This document shows positions 39,298-48,560 of a stretch of DNA of 64,000 bases, piece by piece. Origin of the DNA: Diorhabda sublineata (lineage: Eukaryota; Arthropoda; Insecta; Coleoptera; Chrysomelidae); assembly GCF_026230105.1 (NCBI RefSeq), contig NC_079476.1, positions 30,308,559 through 30,372,558 of the forward strand, written 5' to 3'. The notes below the pieces were generated by a model. It was not told where the DNA came from, ran no database searches, and saw only the letters and a program-made list of their open reading frames with translations. Position numbers and translations under genes: made by a program. The first letter of the stretch is position 1. The number at the start of each line of letters is the position of its first letter.

Positions 39298-39839
39298 ATA
39301 TATATATATCACATATTACGAAATTCTATAATAAAATAGTTTTAAATATAGAAGTATTAAAAGTGAATATTTCTTCATTAAACAATATGTAATATATTTT
39401 AAAAAAGTCAACTTACTTGAACTGTTTGGAACACCAGTATTTGTATTTTCTTCAGGGCATATGTTTAATATCTTCTCAGATCTTCTTATAAGTACGCAGT
39501 TATTGAAAATACTATGAAAACTATCCAAAACACTATAACTTTCTCCAGGTACTGAAGTTTCTTTTCCATAATAAAAATATTTTTATATAAATAAGATTTA
39601 AATTAAAATTACTATTATACTTACTATTTTTCTTATTAGTAGAAAATAAATCAGATCGAAAAAATTCAGGAGGAATCTAAAATTATCTGTGTATGAAATA
39701 ATACCGCGGTAATAAGAGTACCACTTACTGTGAGGCGCTTTGACATTGTAATATTTCCCTCATTTTTACCAATTTTCCCACCAATTCGTCTGTTATTGTC
39801 TTTCCTTTTCTTTAATGGTCTTCTCTGAACTCTATGCAT
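27998..39839 (-). CDS. Uncharacterised five-exon nuclear-looking protein
   Basis: Exons on the minus strand: 39839-39729, 39676-39625, 39560-39417 (or from 39551), 34557-33836 and 28408-27998. All introns are GT-AG with matching phases (0, 1, 1, 0), giving about 479 residues (476 with the alternative acceptor). The start ATG has an in-frame TAA four codons upstream. The N terminus is strongly basic (RRPLKKRKDNNRR), a likely nuclear localisation signal; next comes LTIPPEFFRSDLFSTNKKN. Exon 4 encodes 240 residues rich in Asn, Lys and Ser with a possible coiled-coil patch (IKKSKSIFEEINQLYARS) and a charged block NDMKWMRFSQSEWIYNTPPR. The last exon ends MFSFAPGKHG. I recognise no domain. The long introns (4.9 and 5.4 kb) carry transposons. 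A divergent small gene starts about 750 bp upstream. The consistent splicing over five exons makes a real gene likely; its function is unknown. Confidence 0.8.
28784..30251 (-). mobile_element. piggyBac-like (PGBD) element with inverted ends
   Basis: Inverted ends CCATATGGTAACACTAGGAC (left) and, reverse-complemented from the right, CCATAATGGTAACCCTAGGA bound about 1.47 kb. The interior carries minus-strand piggyBac-type coding remains, listed separately. Neither end is flanked by a clear TTAA (TTA lies next to the left end), so the true border may be shifted by a few bases. It lies in the last intron of the minus-strand gene. Confidence 0.6.
28960..30060 (-). pseudogene. PGBD-type piggyBac transposase remnant
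   Basis: Minus-strand frames join to LLADKHVNWTTIDFEVHG, STYEYFENLSAVEILGS and DDEIFEYIL (the start of the DDE_Tnp_1_7 fold), a central part with FYFDNLLTKSNLLKLNRYA, then DNRLPKNCPL, VTMASTCYG, and near the end KWWFCLFT-WLLDVYIQIAW. These match, in order, the FFDNLLTS, ENRLPKNCPL, V..ASTC.G and KWWW.LFTWLLD..IQNAW blocks of PGBD-like transposases. Many stops and shifts make it dead, and the region holding the first catalytic aspartates is partly deleted. Confidence 0.8.
30476..30612. repeat. Dispersed repeat, copy 1
   Basis: About 130 bp beginning GAGGAAGGAGATATTAGTGA and ending in TTTATTATTTCTGTAAAAAA. It is highly similar to 44,930-45,050 in this window. It is AT-rich and noncoding and lies between the PGBD element and a LINE fragment. 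Confidence 0.7.
30612..30935 (+). pseudogene. LINE reverse-transcriptase fragment (Jockey-like)
   Basis: Frames on the + strand join to EENYHRACEELF, LLKSLYINKATGSNRIPPIV LRN, then FPADWEQTRVQPIH. The block V..LL.SL..NKATG.D.IPP.VL, followed by FP..WK.A.V.PI, is the N-terminal (fingers) part of Jockey/RTE-type reverse transcriptases. It is truncated at both ends with stops and runs directly into mariner sequence after about 30,940. Confidence 0.6.
31015..31345 (+). pseudogene. mariner transposase N-terminal half
   Basis: The + strand reads RVFKWCKRFSECREITKDDQ, PGRPVTVSTPETVTKTNQIV, then IAEAVNADKKTV, and after an in-frame stop CAKLVPKNLTDYLNLLRQRV. This is the paired helix-turn-helix DNA-binding region of a mariner (D,D34D) transposase up to the start of the catalytic domain. 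The catalytic domain is absent. Stops and a shift mark it as dead. Confidence 0.75.
31350..33120. other. Intron sequence, nothing recognised
   Basis: AT-rich part of the last intron of the minus-strand gene. No supported coding segment on either strand. Confidence 0.35.
33130..33160. repeat. mariner-end-like sequence
   Basis: GTCAGTCACACGAATTATTG, then ATTGATGTAAT, resembles the sequence just past the mariner 3' half at 47,820-47,850 (GTTAGTCACACGATTTATTG then GGTGATGT). It is probably an orphan terminal piece of the same element type. Confidence 0.45.
33161..33835. other. Intron sequence with a GC-richer patch
   Basis: At about 33,220-33,520 the CG content is clearly above its surroundings (words such as GCCGGCACGCAATTCGCG). 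It may be a further unclassified MITE; no ends were paired. Confidence 0.3.
35307..36905 (-). pseudogene. R4/Dong-like LINE reverse-transcriptase ORF, degenerate
   Basis: Minus-strand frames join to NILAEEQKGCKRDHQGCKEQ, CEDYKKAFDRIY, QGDSLSPLWFCIVMNPLSAM, SHLLYMDNIKLYA (the catalytic box, normally YMDD, reads YMDN at 36,355-36,347), FGLSKCKTLHIEKG, and a C-terminal zinc motif KCRKCQQTSETIQYITSAC ending with a stop at 35,307. The order EEQKGC, DYKKAFD, QGDSLSPL.FC, LLYMDD.KLYA and then the late C-x2-C...C is that of site-specific-type R4/Dong LINEs. Several stops, shifts and the deletion between DYKKAFD and QGDSLSP show it is dead. It sits in the 4.9-kb intron of the minus-strand gene. Confidence 0.7.
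36906..39231. other. Intron sequence, nothing firm
   Basis: Continuation of the same intron. Around 38,400-38,820 the + strand has protein-like pieces (MADGNFLSFNEQHGNIFLKK) broken by stops that I cannot assign; they may be transposon debris. Confidence 0.3.
39232..39309. repeat. (TA)n microsatellite
   Basis: TA dinucleotides over 78 bp with a single C interruption at 39,296, just inside the third intron of the minus-strand gene. Confidence 0.95.
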
Positions 39840-40588
39840 TTCTATCGATTATTAAACTTCCTCAGAAAAACGGATAACATCTAATCGGGTAAATTTAAGA
39901 TTGAAATACCCAATATCACATTTACAAAGAGAATTAGACTAATTTTGACATAAGATAGACTAATTGATCATGTGCTACTTAGATTGTGTCATTAATATAA
40001 TATGATCATTGATTGATTAGTATACTTTTCTCTTTCTCTTTGTATAATCTAAATAGAGAAAACAATATAGATCCGAGATAAAAAGATGTAAGAAAAGAGA
40101 ATTTTAAAAAAATTAATATGTTCTTACCAAGCAAAAACTTGTAAATTTTCTGTAAAAACAACTATACAGGATTATTTCTTGGTAAATTAGTTATTTTCAT
40201 AAAATTATATATGCGGGCTTCCCACAGAACTTGTCATCTACATATTACGGTGTTGCCATGACTAATTTAATGTCTGTGAAAATAGCAATATAGATAAACA
40301 AATTGAAAAAATATTTATGTAAATAGTACGCTATTAATTACAATATGGATATTACCTTAATTTGTACTAATAATAAATATGTATACATTTATATCAGGTA
40401 TTATATATCGCGAAATTTATTATCGTAAATTCTTAATATTTTGCTATTCTCACGCGCCTAGGCAACTTGATTACAATTACCTTTAAAAGTAATTTGAGTG
40501 TATCAACAAAACTACATTTCAATATCTTTTCGTTTTTAAATTTTACATTCCAAATATAGCCAAGTAAACGCCAGACGAATAACTGTCA
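39840..40588. promoter_or_regulatory. Putative bidirectional promoter region
   Basis: This 749-bp interval separates the start codons of two divergent genes: the five-exon gene on the minus strand and the small two-exon gene on the + strand. It is AT-rich. No TATA box or initiator could be assigned with confidence. The role is inferred from position only. Confidence 0.4.
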
Positions 40589-41070
40589 ATGTTGCATAAA
40601 TTCCATACTACGAATGACTGTTTATTATTGTATTTGTTTCAAGGTTTTTTTCTAATTATTGCTGTTAAAAAAAGTTTGTGGAAATATCAAACATTATGGA
40701 GTGATATTGCAAAGAGCGTGTTTATATTTTCACTAGTAACGAAGATTCAACATAATGCATATAATGATTTTTTACTTAATCATCCTGAAGTTGGGTAAGG
40801 ATCGAAATATCTAATTTTATCTTCTATTAAGAATATTCTTATTTAAATAAGGGTGATTTTATGAATTTTGATTTAGTTGAATACATGTTTTTCAGTATCA
40901 ACACACAATACAATAACAAGGTTTTCAGGAAGTTAAAGAAAACCAAATGTGATCACTTAATTTTTATTTTATTTTATCCCAAAATATTCTGGGAAAGTTT
41001 ATTTATATACAGTAAGAGAAAAAGTTTAATTATGTACAACTTAAATCTAGTATTTACATTACAAAACTGA
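40589..41070 (+). CDS. Small two-exon hypothetical protein (about 126 aa)
   Basis: Exon 1 is 40589-40794 and exon 2 is 40896-41070, joined by a 101-bp GT-AG intron (donor GGGTAAGG, acceptor TGTTTTTCAG) that splits a Gly codon in matching phase. An in-frame TAA lies three codons before the ATG, and AATAAA follows 24 bases after the stop. The product starts MLHKFHTTND. It has a hydrophobic stretch near residues 12-26 (LLLYLFQGFFLIIAV), a possible second at 42-49, then the soluble-looking IQHNAYNDFLLNHPEVG, the basic patch RKLKKTK, and another hydrophobic segment HLIFILFYPKIFW. It may be a small membrane protein, perhaps mitochondrial, but I recognise no family. The last 35 residues look less constrained, and a stop-codon-extended tail is possible. 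Its position 0.75 kb head-to-head with the neighbouring gene supports a shared promoter. Confidence 0.5.
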
Positions 41071-41093
41071 CACCATATGTACAATCAATTTGT

Positions 41094-41099
41094 AATAAA
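41094..41099 (+). terminator. Poly(A) signal of the small gene
   Basis: AATAAA, 24 bases after the predicted stop codon. Confidence 0.5.
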
Positions 41100-43970
41100 A
41101 ACTGAGAGATCTAGTAAAGTAACCATATAGGATTAGTTGGTTAAATAAAATTAATAGGATTTTAAAACACTCCATCTAACATCCTTTAGCATGATGACAA
41201 ATTTATGCCTTAAAATATATTAAGCATACTATACAGCATAAGTTAAAATATCAGTCAATCTTTTCAATTCTATATTGTTAAACAATATAAAAATAATTTT
41301 TTTTAAGGTGCTATAAAATAAATAATCTGATTCAAAAATAAAAATAAACTTATATTTTAATGAAAATTTTTCATTTATAGAATTGAATCTAACAATTTAA
41401 ATTTATCTTGCTCTTTCTCTCTCCTTTTTCTCTCATTTGTATTTTGTTAAAAGCATAAGCTTTTAATGGTGTTAACTTCAATATGTTTTTAACGTTTGAA
41501 TGTGATTTTTCTGCTTAGTTCTGGTTTGATTTACATAAAATCCAACAAAATGACAATTTTGATTTGAATATATTTTGTCAACTAATAGTTGAAATTCTAT
41601 GTAGTGCAAGCTTAAAATAAGATCGTAATTCCATTTCTTAGTTAACAATGAAATTATGTCAAGAAAAATCTGCAATGTTTTGCATTTTAACCTTTGCTTT
41701 TATAATTAAAGATATAAAAAATATTATTTTATTTATATGAAAAATTAACTTCTATCAAATCTTCATTTTTACTGTAGAATTACATATTTCCATGTGTTAT
41801 ATATACAATTGGAAAAATATGTCATGTATCATTACATTGCGTATTTTGAATATAAATTAATTTTGTCATGACAATAATTTCATCATTTGCAATTGGAACT
41901 CTGTTAGGAAGGGAAATTTTGCAAATAACTGGTTCTTGATTGCTAAGATAAACCGATGATAAGTTTTGATTATTATTAATTTCAATTAATGGAACGAAGA
42001 ATATGCCAGCTAGATTATGAGCTTTTTCGTAGCGAGATTGTGGCGAAATTAATCACCAAAGTGTACTAACTCTAAAATATGTTTTTTAAAAAAAAACAAG
42101 GAAATTTCAAACTCTTCAATTGTTAACTAGTTATTGTAAGCAATTTTTATTTTTGTTATACTTTTATACATATTTTTATATTGCACTTGACCATAATTTC
42201 AGTCCCAGAAAATGAATACATAAATATTCAAAAGCTTGGTAAAATATATTGTAGTTAGTACACTTTTGTGTTTAATTTTGCCAGAATCCCTCTACAAAAT
42301 AGCTTATACAGAATAGACAATTATTTCAATATAATGAATGTTATTTCTAAATAAAGGTTAGTCTAACCATTAACAACAGCCATATTTTTTATTTTATTTC
42401 AATAGTGGGAATCGGGCTATTGCTTAAATCACACTAGGATTACCATGTTTGATGACATATTATTAAAAGTTATTTAAACAAAAATTTCTGATTTAATACA
42501 CTACACCACAGTTAAGTTTCACATTATCCACCATAAATTATTTTTAATTCCATCTACTTGATTATTTCATATTTTTAAACACAGTTTCAAGTTCTTCCAT
42601 ATTTTACATCTTATAGGGATTTAAAATTTTCAAATTCGTTGTGTTTGTGTTAGTGGACCTCTCTTTTCAAGGTAAACTTAAACATGAGACTTTATTGTAG
42701 TCAGACCCACATCTAATCTAACTTGAGCTTTCATTATTTAATTTACAAATCTGCATATTTCAAATGGAATTATTGTTTACAGTTTTGTTAGATTAATCTA
42801 ATGGAACCATATTTTCACTAAACAAACCCTTTAAACACACTTTTTTATTAGTACATTCAAATAGATATGGTAAATAATTGAAATATGAGATGTTTATTAT
42901 CACAAATAAAAATGTATTAATTTTTGTTTATGTTTATACTTTATAGATGTTTGTCACAGGAAGTAAATTGTATTTCTTAATATTTGATAATAGCTTTTAT
43001 TATTGTTAAACACTATGCAATTTGTCTTTTAAATTGCTTCTTCATCTGTACCAAATGCTGTAAGCTTGTACTAAGAGGGATTCTAGTAATGAAAGTCAAA
43101 TAGATTGAACGATTATCAAATTTTTTTGTTATTAGTTAGAACTCCTCACCATAATCGATTGAGTAAGAAGATTAATGGAAAATTAAATTCATTAGATATG
43201 GTTGAAGATTTGTCTTGTGCTATCTTTCAACGTCTTCGATTAATAGTAAATAAGTTGTGAGAGATTTATTCCTATAATTTTTAATTGGTCTTATGTTACG
43301 AGTGAACAATTTCTAACTAAAAACTCAACTCAAAAACTGAATAATATATGGCTCTTTTTTGATTGAGACACTCCTTTCGGTCCAGAGAATATATAAAAAT
43401 TGGTTGCAAAAACTAGAGTTTATTGCTGAATATGTTTAACATGTTTATTTATCATTTTGTAAAGGCGCAAATGAGCAAAAAATTTGGATAAAATGTCAAA
43501 ATATTCGAAATTAGGAATACTAAAACTTAAAAAATTTCCTCATCAGATATCTTTGATATTAGTTTTAAGAATTTTTGTGAAAGATCACATTCTAGCTTTG
43601 AAAATAAAATTCCACTGTGGGATAGATATCTGATCTTAATATCATTTTGATTTGTTCGTAAATCTTTTTATTATTTTGTGGTGAGAAAAATCTACCTCAG
43701 TTGAAGAACTCATTCACATAACATTTGTATATAAAAGACCACTGAAGAAACTACTATATGTTTATTCAATACCAAGACAGAGTTATACTAATAGAGAACA
43801 AACTAGATGAAACAATAATTACAATTAAGAGGTTTGTTGGACTGATAGTTTTGTAGTAAAGATTTTACTATATATAAAGTTAATGTTAAAAAGTTATTAT
43901 GGATGCAAGAGTTAGGTCAGGTACTAGATGTTTTCCAGTAGAATTTTGATAATCAAGGTCGATTTTCTTG
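41100..43970. other. AT-rich intergenic, nothing recognised
   Basis: Nearly 3 kb of AT-rich DNA with no supported gene or element. Confidence 0.4.
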
Positions 43971-45430
43971 AAAATTGGTACTCTCAAAATGTATAATGTG
44001 CAGAAGGATGCTTTTGCACTGGGGGAAGAAGCCACCCCTTCTTGAAGATGAAAATTTATTTTTCAAAATAATCTCGTAGGTCGATAGATTGACAAATTCT
44101 AAGCAACTTTTACCCTATAAAGTTTTTTTCTAAAGTTGGTACTTGTTACTGCTCATTTTTCAAAAATAACTTACAAAGTTTTCATTTTATCAGCAAAATA
44201 ATTAAGGAACAAAAATTTAGCTTATAAAAAACGAAAAGATTCGTTTTTAAGGACCTCTGTAAATACAATAATAACTGAGTTATTACTCGTTGAAGGATGG
44301 CTATTTTTGGGGAACCACGAAATTGAAAACCTTTAATCTCAAATAACTTGAAATTGATGAAATTTTTGAAAAAAACTTCAAGAGATCTTTTTCAAAGCAC
44401 ATAGAAAAACCTTTAAAATGAGCACTGTCAAAAGTCTTTTGCATAAGACTTGACTGATTTTTAACAAAAATAAAGTTTCTTCTTTTGTCTTTTTTGAAAA
44501 AATGTAATTATACCCTCGCCATTACCACCCTAATTGAAATTAATCTCAATCCATTTGCAATTAACTTTATTTGTGTGTTATTGATATGATCCATGTGATT
44601 AAACCAGTTTTGAATGATTATTTTAGAAAAAATAATTGAATAAAATGAACACTGCATTTTCGTGATCTTGAAAAAAAATTTTTTGTTGTTATGTGAAAAT
44701 GGTTCAAATATTAATTGTAGGGTTTTTCTTGCCAAAAATTTTGAGCTTTTTTAAATATGTATCATAAAAATTGAAGGAGATACATTAATTCAAAGTTTGC
44801 ATTCGCGTACCAAATGTGGCTTATGTAACCCCTTTGAGCTGCACCCTTTTCGAAACCGTGGGTTGAAAAAAGTTGATATGACGTTGAAAAACTTGAAATT
44901 CCCTACAAAACGCTTTAAAAAAAAAAGAGGAGGAATATATTAGTGATGAAATATAATTATTCAAATTTGTTTATTATATTATTTTCTGGATTAGAAATTC
45001 TATTGATTTTAAAAATATTTTTATTATTTCTGTAAAAAAATTTTAACTGCAATTTGTAAATTTTTGGTCATTGAAGGTGGGTTTCATAAGGGTATTTAAA
45101 AAGCAACACTTTTTGAAAATTCTAACAAAACATTCTCAATTCAATATAAATATACATATTGGTGAGATTATTTTTTAACTTTTCATATAATTAAGGGATG
45201 ATTTGGAGGGGTTGCATCAATCTGATTGATCATAAACGTGTTTGAGAATGTCGACAAATTTACGAATCATACATTTAAACTTCATTTTACCCGCATATAA
45301 TCTGAGATTTTAAATTTTTTGAAACAAGGGGTAGTTGACACCCCCAAAATATAAAAAGCCCAATTCGGCAAAGGGTACATTTTGAATAAGGGGGTAAGTA
45401 GAACTTAAATCGTAAAAATCGACGTTGATT
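43971..45430. repeat. Repeat-like noncoding region
   Basis: This stretch has runs of homopolymer-separated words (TTTTTCAAAA, GGGTAGTTGACACCCCC) and no long ORFs. Part of it, 44,930-45,050, is the second copy of the repeat at 30,476-30,612, so at least that section belongs to a dispersed family. Confidence 0.4.
44930..45050. repeat. Dispersed repeat, copy 2
   Basis: GAGGAGGAATATATTAGTGA at the start, then ATGAAATATAATTATTC and TTTATTATTTCTGTAAAAAA; high similarity to 30,476-30,612 in the same orientation. Confidence 0.7.
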
Positions 45431-45494
45431 AACAAATTTCCACAATTTAAACGTTTTTTACTATATTTTTTTCTCCCTTGTTTGGAATATTTGA

Positions 45495-45725
45495 ATGAAT
45501 TGGACTTCTTTAATAAGCTCAGAATATTTAGTAATTATAAGGGATATTATTGAATACATTTATATGGAGGATAATTATTATTGTCGGTGGGACCTTAAAC
45601 TATTCGTTGATGCGATATTAAGATTTCTTCATGGAAAAAATTGCAAATGGGTTGTAGAAGATCCGGATGATCAAGAATTTATTTTCCAATTTGATACCAG
45701 TAACTGGAGTTCTAAATTTGGATGA
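45495..45725 (+). CDS. Isolated 76-codon ORF, unidentified
   Basis: The product MNWTSLISSEYLVIIRDIIE ends HGKNCKWVVEDPDDQEF, then IFQFDTSNWSSKFG. Its composition looks more protein-like than the chance ORFs around it: balanced, with Trp, Cys and acidic residues. No similarity was recognised, no splice context found, and it lies between repeats. It may be the remnant of a mobile element protein or chance. Confidence 0.25.
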   Translation: MNWTSLISSEYLVIIRDIIEYIYMEDNYYCRWDLKLFVDAILRFLHGKNCKWVVEDPDDQEFIFQFDTSNWSSKFG

Positions 45726-45900
45726 TAGTTGTTTCAACATTTTAAAATGTAATCCATTTCTAATTGTAAAAATACGCAAAATGTTACATTATAGGAAAAA
45801 ATATAGTGGCTTACATACATTTATCAGTAGATTATAATTGACTTAATCCTTTTTTATTGGCAAAAAATTCAAGTATTTGTTATAGGCTTAAAATCTGCAT

Positions 45901-46190
45901 CCGCACATGCGCGAAGCATGAGTGTGGATCCAATTCACATAATCTTCAGCGACTCGTTCCCCGAAAATTCTCGGTTTTGTCCCGCGATAAATCCGCACAC
46001 GCGCGCGAAGCACCCACGAAGCATGAGTGTGGATCCGATTTGCATATTCTTTTCGGGTTGTTCTCCGAAAATTGTCGGTTTTGTCCCGCGATAAATCCAC
46101 ACCCGCGCGAAGCATGAGTGTGGATCCGATTCGCATATTATTCGCGGCACGTTCCCCGAAAATTGTCGGTTTTTGTCCGACATCACGATT
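45901..46190. repeat. GC-rich tandem repeat, about 92-104 bp units, three copies
   Basis: Units start at 45,901, 45,993 and 46,097 with CCGCAC or CCACAC, followed by GCGCGAAGCATGAGTGTGGA then TCC (a GGATCC BamHI site), a variable AT part, TTCCCCGAAAATTGTCGG, and TTTTGTCCCGCGATAAAT. Unit 2 is 12 bp longer through a small internal duplication (CGAAGCACCCAC). Unit 3 loses the last motif. A lone related word, GCGAGTGTGGATCGG, lies near 46,345. The base composition is strikingly GC- and CpG-rich against its surroundings. Apparent ORFs across it on both strands are by-products of the repeat. Confidence 0.85.
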
Positions 46191-46199
46191 TTGCATACA

Positions 46200-46630
46200 A
46201 AGTAAGTACCGCGTGGAATAACGAATTAGAACTCACACTTATTTAATGTTTTCGTCAAGAGCGGAACTATACTGTGAGCCCGTCGTAAGCCTGCGAGTTT
46301 AGACTGTTGGCAATCTTTTCTGCGATTCGCGCTGATATTCACGTGCGAGTGTGGATCGGCCATACACAAGTAGGTGCTACAAGCTAGCAACCCTAAATTA
46401 CTTCTTTTCCAAATTTTATTTTAGTAATATTCATTGTGATTGTATGCAATAAAATTTAAATTTATGTTTATATATTTCTTCCAATAAATTTTGAATAAAT
46501 ATTTGATTTATAATAATCACAAACAGAATAGAACAGATTTCAGTTTGACAGAAATAACATCGTTGTTTCTGATTTTGTACTCTACAGTATCGTTTGAGAA
46601 TATTATTGCTGCTTTTTATTTTATAATAAT
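46200..46630. other. Flank of the tandem repeat
   Basis: GC-moderate to about 46,400, then AT-rich. No gene seen. Confidence 0.35.
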
Positions 46631-46639
46631 TATACCCTA

Positions 46640-47180
46640 ACAAAGGGTATCCAGAACTTATATAAAGCTATGAAGTCTGCAGTAAAAATCGGAAATAGAG
46701 TATCTGAATCCTTCATAGTCAATAAAGGCCTGAAGCAACGGTGCTGCATCACCACTCTTTTCAAAAGAAGAATAAATGCAAATGAATAGGGATCCAAATC
46801 GACGATGATACCTGGTTATATATCTTCCAGTTTGCAGTTGATCAGATAAAACGCCAGAGGTGATATAGAATAGATGGCACTCAAACTAAAGGAAGAATAC
46901 CGGAAAAGGGGACTACAGATGAACGTAGATAAGACATGGTACTTGTACTATGAAATGTAGAATAAACAGAGCAAGAAACGATACAACAAAACAGCAAATG
47001 AACCTGCAATAAACAATTATAGAATATATTGAGAAAAAACAATTGATTTGCTACAGACACGCGCAGAGGATGGGGGAGGAAAGATTACCAAAAAAAATAA
47101 TGAAACGGATCCCACAAGAGAACAGAAAGAGAGGAAGACCAAAATTGAACTGCAGCGACAGGATGTTTTGAACCCGTAAT
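46640..47180 (+). pseudogene. LINE reverse-transcriptase fragment (RTE/Jockey-like)
   Basis: Joined + frames read KSAVKIGNRVSESFIVNKGL, then DIEYMALKLKEEYRKRGLQM-NVDKT, and finally CYRHAQRMGEERLPKKIMKR followed by RKRGRPKLNCSDRM. These are the RT palm-to-thumb blocks (NKGLKQGC, ALKL.EEY...GL..N..KT) and the C-terminal GH.QRM...RLPKK....G.RKRGRP tail of insect LINEs, with a large internal deletion removing the YADD region. The fragment ends where mariner sequence starts. Confidence 0.7.
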
Positions 47181-47189
47181 AAATAAGAT

Positions 47190-47790
47190 TTTTTGCGTCG
47201 ATATGCGATAGTTGATGAAACATGGATCCATGACTTCACTCCGGAATCGAAAAGATCATCATCTGAATGGACTGCAGCCAGTGAACCACATCCGGAGCGT
47301 CGAAAAGCACATCAGTCATCTGGGAAGGTTATGTATTCAGTATTTTGGGATGTGCATGGAATATTGTCCATCGACTAACTCTAAAAGGGAGAGACAATCA
47401 ATAACGAATACTACATAGAGTTGTTGGATTTTTCAAGTGCAAAAATCAAGAAAAAACGGCCTCATGTCGAAGAAGAAACCACTATTTCACCAAGACAATG
47501 CACCGATTCACAAGTCGATGACAACGATGGTTGAATTGAACGAATTACATTTGGAATTGTTTCCTTATCCACCGTCTAATCCAGATCGGGCCCCCAGTGG
47601 CTACTGGCTATTTGCTGATCTCAAAAAAATGTTCCCCGGTAAGAAATTCAGCTCCAATGAAGAAGCAATTGCTGAAACTGAAGCCTTTTTTGGGGGAAAA
47701 GAAAAATCCTTCTACAAGCGCAGTAGTTAGAGAAGCGTTGGAATGATTGTATTGCTCTTGAAGGAAATTACTTTGATGAATAAAATCAAT
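47190..47790 (+). pseudogene. mariner transposase catalytic half
   Basis: Frames join to VDETWIHDFTPESKRSSSEW, KVMYSVFWDVHGILSIDYL, EKGETINNEYYIELLDF, LFHQDNAPIHKSMTTM, then YPPSNPDRAPSGYWLFADLK, EEAIAETEAFF and, after a stop and shift, WNDCIALEGNYFDE. This is the D,D34D catalytic core of a mariner-family (mellifera/irritans-like) transposase. The third catalytic residue context S.PDLAPSDYW here reads SNPDRAPSGYW, losing the D of DYW. Two shifts and one stop inactivate it. The N-terminal DNA-binding half is missing and is not the piece at 31,015, which is a separate insertion. Confidence 0.85.
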
Positions 47791-47989
47791 TTTTGGCAAT
47801 AAAATGTGTTTTTCTTAGTTAGTCACACGATTTATTGGGTGATGTGCTATATATTAGTGTAAATACAAGTTCAATTTTATTACAACTGGATGTCTCTACA
47901 GAAAATATGGTTCTATGTATGTTCCATGTATACATATTAAGGCGTTTCATTTTTAGACCATATTTTTTTACTACTATATAGGTATTTAA

Positions 47990-48560
47990 AATTTTTTATT
48001 GCTGTTCTAAAGGGTTAAAGTCCAAGATCTCATCGAAAAATTCCCATTTAAATTACATAGGTAATATATTTTTTTCTATTTTAAATGGATTATTCCTTTT
48101 ATTAGATTTTTTTCCAGAAACCTTCTTATGTCTTTGTAGAAAATTAAATTCTATACTAAAATATCTCGTTGTAGGTTGTAGAATCTCTAGTTTCGAAGTT
48201 ATATACCGTCAAACAGTAAAATTTAAACTAATACAAATTAAATTCCATTCGTTTTTTTTTACTCTTACATGAATAATTTAATTTTATTGTGCGTATTTGA
48301 GCATTAAAAGTTTAAACTAAAGTGTCCATGTGAATGTAATAAATTGAAAATAAATGAAATTCAATAAGATTTTTTTAAATGTTACTATTTGACAGGCTAT
48401 AACTTCGAAACTAGAGGTTCTACAGTCTTCGATCAAAGAGATCTTTTTGTAGAGAAGTGGAAATCGATTTTTCGATGACTAAGTAGCCACTGGACTTAAA
48501 CCCTTTAGCACAGTGCTATAATTTTTTAATTTCTAGAAAATTTTTGGTATAGCAGTAAAA
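47990..48560. repeat. Fold-back (long inverted repeat) element
   Basis: The left arm (about 47,996-48,236) contains GGGTTAAAGTCCAAGATCTC, ATCGAAAAATT, TCTTTGTAGAAAA, then GTAGAATCTCTAGTTTCGAA and CCGTCAAACAGTAA. The right arm (about 48,366-48,552) carries the reverse complement of the same words in mirrored order. The arms are about 190-240 bp with an AT-rich spacer of about 120 bp. It is noncoding and would form a long hairpin if transcribed. It is probably a fold-back MITE. Confidence 0.75.

Noticed and set aside
39195..39392. Open frame encoding a long Ile-Tyr repeat
   Set aside because: It is a translation of the (TA)n microsatellite and has no coding meaning.
45901..46190. Possible CRISPR array
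   Set aside because: Units are about 100 bp with diverged copies and no short repeat/unique-spacer layout; the genome is eukaryotic.
45857..46221. Overlapping ORFs on both strands through the GC-rich repeat
   Set aside because: GC-rich tandem units lack stops by composition; frames repeat the unit and resemble no protein.
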